Assembly (NCBI GenBank): GCA_900753095.1
Contig: CAADXT010000149.1
Span: forward strand, 1 to 9,903
From: Eggerthellaceae bacterium
GTDB taxonomy: Bacteria > Actinomycetota > Coriobacteriia > Coriobacteriales > Eggerthellaceae
Reading direction: 5' to 3'
Length of the DNA stretch: 9,903 nucleotides
Part shown: in pieces, positions 6,269 through 9,903 of the stretch
Layout of the letters: each line of letters opens with the position of its first letter
Position numbering within the stretch: the stretch's first letter is position 1
Made by a program: the position numbers and the translations under genes
Notes under the pieces: generated by a model
Database searches by the model: none
Seen by the model: only the letters and a program-made list of their open reading frames with translations
What the model was told of the DNA's origin: nothing

Positions 6269-7198
6269 ATGGCTATTTTCATTGGACATAAAACCGCCCT
6301 GGCATACTGGCGGTCACATAACAGAAATTGGGCCCAGCCCATCTCGCAGGCGGCACCACGAGAAAGCAACGCTCCCTTTTACTCTCAAATCGATACCGGC
6401 GCTCTCTGGAAATTAGGCATCGACGAGAAGCCTATATCGCTTTTGGTTTCCAAAGAAGCAAACAGGAGGAGGTCGCAAAATCTCTCTCCCCATATTTGGT
6501 CAGAAAAGCATCCTTCTCGCTCGTTCTATAAGGTTGCAGAAGGCTTATATATGAGCACGCCTGAAGCAACGTTTTTCCAACTTGGGAATTCACTTAGCTT
6601 GGTACAACTCATTACCATTGGATATGAGCTATGCGGTTCCTATGGACTCAACGACCAAGCCGACAAAGGCTTCGTTCGAAAAGACCCGCGCAGCAATCCC
6701 CAGTTCATCAAACGATATCTCGACAAATGCAGCAGACTCCATGGAATCAAGACGGCAAAACGGGCATCTAACTACGTCGTTGAAGGCTCTGCCTCTCCGA
6801 TGGAAAGCCTTCTTTCGATGCTTCTTTGCCTCCCTCCCTTGCTGGGCGGCTTTGGCTTACCTCGCCCGGAGCTTAATTACCCTGTCAAAACCGATGAAAG
6901 AACCAATTTGGTGCGCTGGTGCGATTTATGCTGGCCGAACCAGCGATTTGCACTCGAATACGACAGCGACACTTTCCACTCGAGCAAAAGCAAGCTTCAC
7001 CTTGATTCAAGCCGGAGATCGATCTTGGAGAAAGCGGGAATCCACGTTGTTTCCGTCACAAAAAATCAGGTTTTCGACAGGGAGCAGCTTTTCAGCCTTG
7101 CGAAAATAGTATCGAGGAAATTGGGGAAACGCCTTTCTCCAACGCCCTTCGACTTTGCCCAGAAACAAGACGAAATCTATCGTGCCGCTTTCAAATAA
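6269..7198 (+). CDS. Uncharacterised protein with PD-(D/E)XK (DUF559/Vsr-like) endonuclease-type domain
   Basis: The 309-residue soluble protein has two parts. Residues 1-175 hold a recognisable but uncharacterised N-terminal region, with G-L-Y-M-S-T-P-E at 92-99 and L-x-L-I-T-I-G-Y-E-L-C-G-S-Y near 111-125. Residues 175-290 look like a very-short-patch/DUF559-type nuclease fold: S-P-M-E-S-L-L with E179, C-D-L-C-W-P with D219, and L-E-Y-D-S-D-T-F-H with E230, D232 and H237. K-A-G-I-x-V-V-S-V-T follows at 255-264. D219 and E230 sit where the metal-binding acids lie in that fold. I recall close relatives as multi-copy hypothetical proteins in Coriobacteriia; the N-terminal half recalls AbiEi-like antitoxin architecture, but I cannot confirm that. 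No clear ribosome site precedes the ATG, so a leaderless message from CATATT at 6256 is possible. Codons are more AT-rich than in neighbours, which fits transfer. Nuclease activity is inference. Confidence 0.8.
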   Translation: MAIFIGHKTALAYWRSHNRNWAQPISQAAPRESNAPFYSQIDTGALWKLGIDEKPISLLVSKEANRRRSQNLSPHIWSEKHPSRSFYKVAEGLYMSTPEATFFQLGNSLSLVQLITIGYELCGSYGLNDQADKGFVRKDPRSNPQFIKRYLDKCSRLHGIKTAKRASNYVVEGSASPMESLLSMLLCLPPLLGGFGLPRPELNYPVKTDERTNLVRWCDLCWPNQRFALEYDSDTFHSSKSKLHLDSSRRSILEKAGIHVVSVTKNQVFDREQLFSLAKIVSRKLGKRLSPTPFDFAQKQDEIYRAAFK

Positions 7199-7314
7199 CC
7201 GCTGGTCATTTGCTTGATAAGGGGTTTTGAGACCGATCAATCCCATAATAATGCGCCGTGTCGAAATCATTGGATGGTAGTGTTTTTCAGAACACGTCAC
7301 CCTAGAAGACGAAG

Positions 7315-7346
7315 GCAAGCTCGGGCTTGCATATGCAGGCAAGGAG
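7315..7346 (+). promoter_or_regulatory. Leader with alternative hairpins covering the XRE gene ribosome site
   Basis: Three short arms lie just before the start codon at 7353: GCAAGC (7315-7320), GCTTGC (7325-7330) and GCAAG (7339-7343). The middle arm can pair perfectly with the first (6 bp, loop TCGG) or with the third (5 bp). The third arm runs into the AAGGAG ribosome site at 7341-7346. One fold would partly hide the ribosome site and the other would free it. A perfect TGCATATGCA palindrome at 7328-7337 also fits a DNA operator for autoregulation. Both readings are inference from sequence. Confidence 0.35.
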
Positions 7347-7352
7347 CAGCCA

Positions 7353-7964
7353 ATGGATACCGAGCAAATGGAGCTAGCCGGATAGACAAGAAAACATCGT
7401 CAGAAACTGGGCATTTCCCAGGAGGCTTTGGCGGAAAGGATCTATGCCTCCCGCCAGACCATTTCAAACTGGGAAACAGGACGCACTTATCCCGATGTGA
7501 AGAGTCTGCTTCTACTAAGCGTTGCCTTCAATATCTCTATCGGCAAGCTAATAAAAGGAGACGTGAACATCACGGAAGAAACCGTGCGGAAAACCGACCA
7601 TGGCCTCATCTGGATAAATGCCGCCGAAGCGCCGCTCACTGTAGCGGCCATAGTAAGCATGTTCTTCGCATTCGATAATCTAGCTGGAGGAAAGTCGCCT
7701 TCGGCCCTCCCCTTTCTGCTTTGCTTTCCGGCAACCTTCGCCACCGCTCTTGGCCTTAGCTTTGCTGCAAAAAGGATCAAAGCGGAAAACGACATCGTTG
7801 CCTATCGGGAAATTCTTTCTTTTTGCCAGGGCAAAAAGCCAAACCGATCCTCACGCTACAGTGTCTTTGTGCGCACGCATCGTTCTGTGCACGAAACACT
7901 CTTAGTGGTACTCGGCGCGATTTTCGGTGCCATATTTATTATTGTGCTGCGTTTCGTTTTCTAA
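7353..7964 (+). pseudogene. Membrane-anchored XRE-family regulator, interrupted by in-frame TAG at codon 11
   Basis: The intact frame would encode 203 residues. It begins at ATG 7353 with a perfect AAGGAG six bases upstream (7341-7346), reads M-D-T-E-Q-M-E-L-A-G, meets TAG at 7383-7385, then continues in the same frame with T-R-K-H-R-Q-K-L-G-I-S-Q-E-A-L-A. That continuation is the classic XRE/Cro helix-turn-helix start. The rest is S-R-Q-T-I-S-N-W-E-x-G-R-x-Y-P-D (recognition helix) followed by three hydrophobic segments at about 94-109, 118-138 and 182-201, so this is a membrane-bound DNA-binding regulator. The only start codon after the TAG is a TTG at 7428, which would delete the first helices. 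Other genes here end in TAG, so readthrough is unlikely. No partner gene is obvious. A sequencing error is the main alternative. Confidence 0.75.
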
Positions 7965-7975
7965 GAAACGCCGCG

Positions 7976-8003
7976 TTACTTAAATGGGTGTTTGCGGTAC
8001 GAT
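7976..8003 (+). promoter_or_regulatory. Possible promoter of the DUF362 gene
   Basis: TTACTT (7976-7981) and TACGAT (7998-8003) are separated by 16 nt and lie before the DUF362 gene. Both boxes are only partial matches. A 7-bp hairpin (7949-7955 with 7965-7971) just upstream, with the XRE stop in its loop, may separate the two units but lacks a U tract. Confidence 0.3.
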
Positions 8004-8039
8004 AACGGGGTAGATGAAACTCCGTTCTAAGGAGCCGTT

Positions 8040-9050
8040 ATGACCGACACCAATCCGCAAGCAGCAACCAACGGCAGCGTTCGCGTGCCGTTCGATCAGC
8101 GCGATGGCGCAACCTCCGATGTGTTCTTCACCCGCGACCTGAGCGCCGAAGGGCTGCGCCGTGCCGTTGCCAAAGTTGCCCCGCAGCTTACCGGCAAGGT
8201 TGCCATCAAACTGCACACCGGCGAAAAGGACGGCCCCAACATCATCCCGTTTGGCTGGGTGAGGGAACTCGTGCAGGAAGATTTGCCCGAGGCCACCATC
8301 GTGGAAACGAACACCTATTACGAAGGCGACCGCTACACCACCGAGCAGCACCGCGAAACCATCGCCCACAACGGCTGGACGTTCTGCCCGGTAGACATCA
8401 TGGACGAGGAAGGCGTTGCCACCCTGCCCATTACCGGCGGCAAATGGTTCGACGAAATGCACGTAGGCGCCCATATGCTGAACTACGACTCCATGCTCGC
8501 CCTCACCCACTTCAAAGGCCATACCATGGGTGGCTTCGGCGGCTCGAACAAGAACCTGGGCATCGGCTGCGCCGACGGCCGTATCGGTAAGGGCGAGATC
8601 CACACGGTGCCGGGGTCGGACAACCTATGGTCCATCGCGGAAGAGGAGCTGATGGAGCGCATCACCGAATCCACCAAGGCCACCATCGACCACTTCGGCG
8701 AGCACATCGTGTACGTGAACGTGATGCGCAACATGTCGGTATCGTGCGATTGCGAAGGCACGGGCGCCATGCCGGTTGTTACCCCAAACGTGGGCATCCT
8801 GGTTTCCACCGATATCTGCGCCATCGACACTGCATGCGTCGACCTGGTATACGCCATGACCGACGCCGGCCTGTGCGACAACCACGACCTGGTAGAGCGC
8901 ATCGAGACACGCCACGGTTTGCGTCAGCTTTCCTACATGCATGAGCTGGGCATGGGCAACTGGAAATACCGTTTGCTCGACCTCGACAACGGCGAGACGG
9001 AGATTTCCCAAGCCGAAGCCGTTGCGCGCGTAAAACCCTTCGAGGGGTAA
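8040..9050 (+). CDS. DUF362 domain-containing protein
   Basis: The 336-residue cytoplasmic protein consists of a full DUF362 domain. Typical features are K-V-A-I-K-L-H-T-G-E (53-62), V-E-T-N-T-Y-Y near 88-94, the glycine-rich block H-T-M-G-G-F-G-G-S-N-K-N-L-G-I-G-C (161-177), C-D-C-E-G (C236 and C238), and V-S-T-D-x-C-A-I-D-x-A-C-V-D-L-V (256-270). The family often carries a C-terminal 2[4Fe-4S] ferredoxin module. It is absent here: no C-x-x-C-x-x-C run occurs. Function of the family is not established, though conserved cysteines and histidines suggest metal or cluster binding. The ATG at 8040 has AAGGAG 6 nt upstream. It is followed 26 bases later by a strong terminator and preceded by an unrelated pseudogene, so it is likely a single-gene unit. 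Confidence 0.93.
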   Translation: MTDTNPQAATNGSVRVPFDQRDGATSDVFFTRDLSAEGLRRAVAKVAPQLTGKVAIKLHTGEKDGPNIIPFGWVRELVQEDLPEATIVETNTYYEGDRYTTEQHRETIAHNGWTFCPVDIMDEEGVATLPITGGKWFDEMHVGAHMLNYDSMLALTHFKGHTMGGFGGSNKNLGIGCADGRIGKGEIHTVPGSDNLWSIAEEELMERITESTKATIDHFGEHIVYVNVMRNMSVSCDCEGTGAMPVVTPNVGILVSTDICAIDTACVDLVYAMTDAGLCDNHDLVERIETRHGLRQLSYMHELGMGNWKYRLLDLDNGETEISQAEAVARVKPFEG

Positions 9051-9076
9051 GAGCCGCAAATACCTTTGCCAACCGC

Positions 9077-9114
9077 AAGCGCCTGTCTTCCTTGGAAGGC
9101 AGGCGCTTTTCTTT
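9077..9114 (+). terminator. Intrinsic terminator of the DUF362 gene
   Basis: A 9-bp stem (9077-9085 with 9100-9108), one T-G wobble and a 5-bp inner stem (9087-9091 with 9094-9098) are followed by TTTTCTTT on the plus strand. It begins 26 bases after the stop codon. Confidence 0.95.
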
Positions 9115-9263
9115 ATCCCCTCATGTCGTTTGGAGGGAAATAGCTCGCCCCCCCCCAGGGAGGGGGTGAGATAGCGCACTCCCGTATACAGCCAACAGCC
9201 AGTGCACCCGCTGAAGAGTCGCTGCAAGAAGTCGAAGAAGGACGTATCGAAGCCCAGAACGCA
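9115..9263. other. Non-coding gap between DUF362 and enolase
   Basis: No gene is supported here. One plus-strand frame (from after a TAG at 9141 to a TAA near 9313) has protein-like composition but no start codon, only an ATA behind a GGAGGGGG tract. The stretch contains a nine-C homopolymer in a hairpin (listed separately). No promoter, tRNA or repeat was recognised. Confidence 0.5.
9144..9170. repeat. Nine-C homopolymer within an imperfect C/G hairpin
   Basis: A run of nine C (9148-9156) is followed by GGG and GGGGG (9158-9160, 9162-9166). The arms pair as CTC/GAG at the base, then a G/T wobble, then C/G runs with one mismatch. Homopolymers of this length tend to slip in replication. No open frame with a start codon crosses it, so a phase-variable gene is not supported. 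Confidence 0.6.
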
Positions 9264-9300
9264 CGAAGGGCCTGCGAGCTTTGCGCCTGCAGGCCCTTCG
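9264..9300 (-). terminator. Hairpin downstream of enolase, probable terminator
   Basis: A perfect 12-bp stem (9264-9275 with 9289-9300) with a 13-nt loop begins 20 bases after the enolase stop. On the minus strand it is followed by TGCGTTCTGGG, so there is no good U tract. The hairpin is strong, so it may end or protect the message, but a purely intrinsic mechanism is uncertain. Confidence 0.55.
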
Positions 9301-9319
9301 AAAATCTCAGCTAAACGTT

Positions 9320-9903
9320 CTAGCGATTGATGTTGTAGAACGCCTTCATGCCAGCATACTGACCGGAATCGCCCAGCTGCTCTTCAATGCGAAGGAGCTG
9401 GTTGTACTTGGCAACACGGTCGGAACGGCAAGGAGCGCCCGTCTTGATCTGGCCGGCGTTGGTGGCCACCGCCAAGTCGGCGATGGTAACGTCCTCGGTT
9501 TCGCCGGAACGATGCGACATGATACAAGCGTAACCTGCCTGCTTTGCCATCTGAACAGCCTCAAGTGCCTCGGTAAGGGAACCGATCTGGTTTACCTTAA
9601 CCAAGATGGCGTTGGCGCAGCCAAGCTCGATGCCCTTGGCAAGACGCTTGGGGTTGGTTACGAACAGGTCGTCGCCAACCAGCTGAACCTTGTCGCCGAT
9701 GCGATCGGTGAGAGCCTTCCAGCCGTCCCAATCCTCTTCGGCCATGCCGTCCTCAATGGAGATGATGGGGTACTTCTGAACCAAAGCCTCCCAGTAATCG
9801 ACCATCTCAGCGCTGGTAAGCTCGCGGCCCTCGCCAGCCAGAACATACTTGCCGGTTTCAGCGTTGTAGAACTCGGTGGAAGCCGGATCCATGGCGAACA
9901 TGA
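9320..9903 (-). CDS. eno: Enolase (C-terminal part, cut by window end)
   Basis: The glycolytic enzyme converts 2-phosphoglycerate to phosphoenolpyruvate. About 194 residues of the C-terminal TIM-barrel domain are present, to a normal end at TAG 9320. The visible active-site parts are the metal ligands in A-M-D-P-A-S, S-I-E-D-G-M-A-E-E-D-W-D-G-W and V-G-D-D-L-F-V-T-N, the catalytic lysine in I-L-V-K-V-N-Q-I-G, and the substrate loop M-S-H-R-S-G-E-T-E-D followed by D-L-A-V-A-T-N-A-G-Q-I-K-T-G-A. The N-terminal half lies beyond position 9903. It runs toward the DUF362 gene and meets it tail to tail. Confidence 0.98.
   Translation of the reverse strand, partial: MFAMDPASTEFYNAETGKYVLAGEGRELTSAEMVDYWEALVQKYPIISIEDGMAEEDWDGWKALTDRIGDKVQLVGDDLFVTNPKRLAKGIELGCANAILVKVNQIGSLTEALEAVQMAKQAGYACIMSHRSGETEDVTIADLAVATNAGQIKTGAPCRSDRVAKYNQLLRIEEQLGDSGQYAGMKAFYNINR

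Noticed and set aside
7383..7385. TAG in the XRE gene as a pyrrolysine codon
   Set aside because: Pyrrolysine in the N-terminus of a DNA-binding regulator has no precedent I know, TAG is the stop of several neighbouring genes, and no pyl genes are in the window.
7949..7971. Hairpin over the XRE stop codon as an intrinsic terminator
   Set aside because: Seven-bp arms with a 9-nt loop and no U tract; too weak to call.
7980..8603. Minus-strand frame of 207 codons opposite the DUF362 gene
   Set aside because: Antisense shadow; the plus-strand gene has a strong ribosome site, domain motifs and terminator.
9144..9315. Plus-strand open frame with protein-like composition before the enolase end
   Set aside because: No ATG, GTG or TTG start in frame; only ATA follows the GGAGGGGG tract, and the end lies in the enolase hairpin region.

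Overview
The window is about 9.9 kb of a moderately high-GC bacterial chromosome. Gene content suggests an anaerobic actinobacterium of the class Coriobacteriia (Eggerthellaceae-like). The pointers are a class II superoxide reductase, two bacterial flavoproteins of anaerobe-type families, a small 'two-CW'-type cysteine protein, a DUF362 protein, and an endonuclease-like protein of a family I recall mainly from Coriobacteriia. The assignment rests on recalled family resemblance, not on a search.

Left part (1-5900, all on the minus strand, read right to left). A run starts at alr (alanine racemase, cell wall D-Ala) from a TATACT-type promoter. It continues with a type 4 uracil-DNA glycosylase 8 nt further on, a NifU C-terminal-domain Fe-S protein, and an 81-residue cysteine-rich protein, and ends at a strong hairpin terminator (3348-3375). 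Next come lgt (prolipoprotein diacylglyceryl transferase) with its own terminator, and a desulfoferrodoxin-type superoxide reductase with a palindrome in its promoter region and its own terminator. Last is a pair of FAD proteins that overlap by 7 bases: a BaiN/YhiN-like oxidoreductase and the first 49 codons of a COG2509-like dehydrogenase cut by the window edge.

Middle part (about 5900-7970, plus strand). This accessory-looking, AT-richer insert lies between two housekeeping blocks. It holds a 365-base stretch without a convincing gene, a 309-residue PD-(D/E)XK-like nuclease-domain protein, and a membrane-anchored XRE-family regulator. The regulator keeps its ribosome binding site and full reading frame but has an in-frame TAG at codon 11, so I call it a pseudogene. 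Its leader has overlapping hairpin arms that could mask or free the ribosome binding site.

Right part (about 7975-9903). A single-gene DUF362 unit has a strong Shine-Dalgarno site and a strong terminator. A non-coding gap with a nine-C tract follows, and then the C-terminal part of enolase on the minus strand, cut by the window end.

I found no tRNA, rRNA, CRISPR array or insertion sequence. I did not find a clear new multi-gene system. The best candidates for follow-up are the interrupted XRE regulator with its switch-like leader, the lineage-type nuclease protein beside it, the operator-like palindrome at the superoxide reductase gene, and the cysteine-rich protein grouped with two Fe-S proteins.
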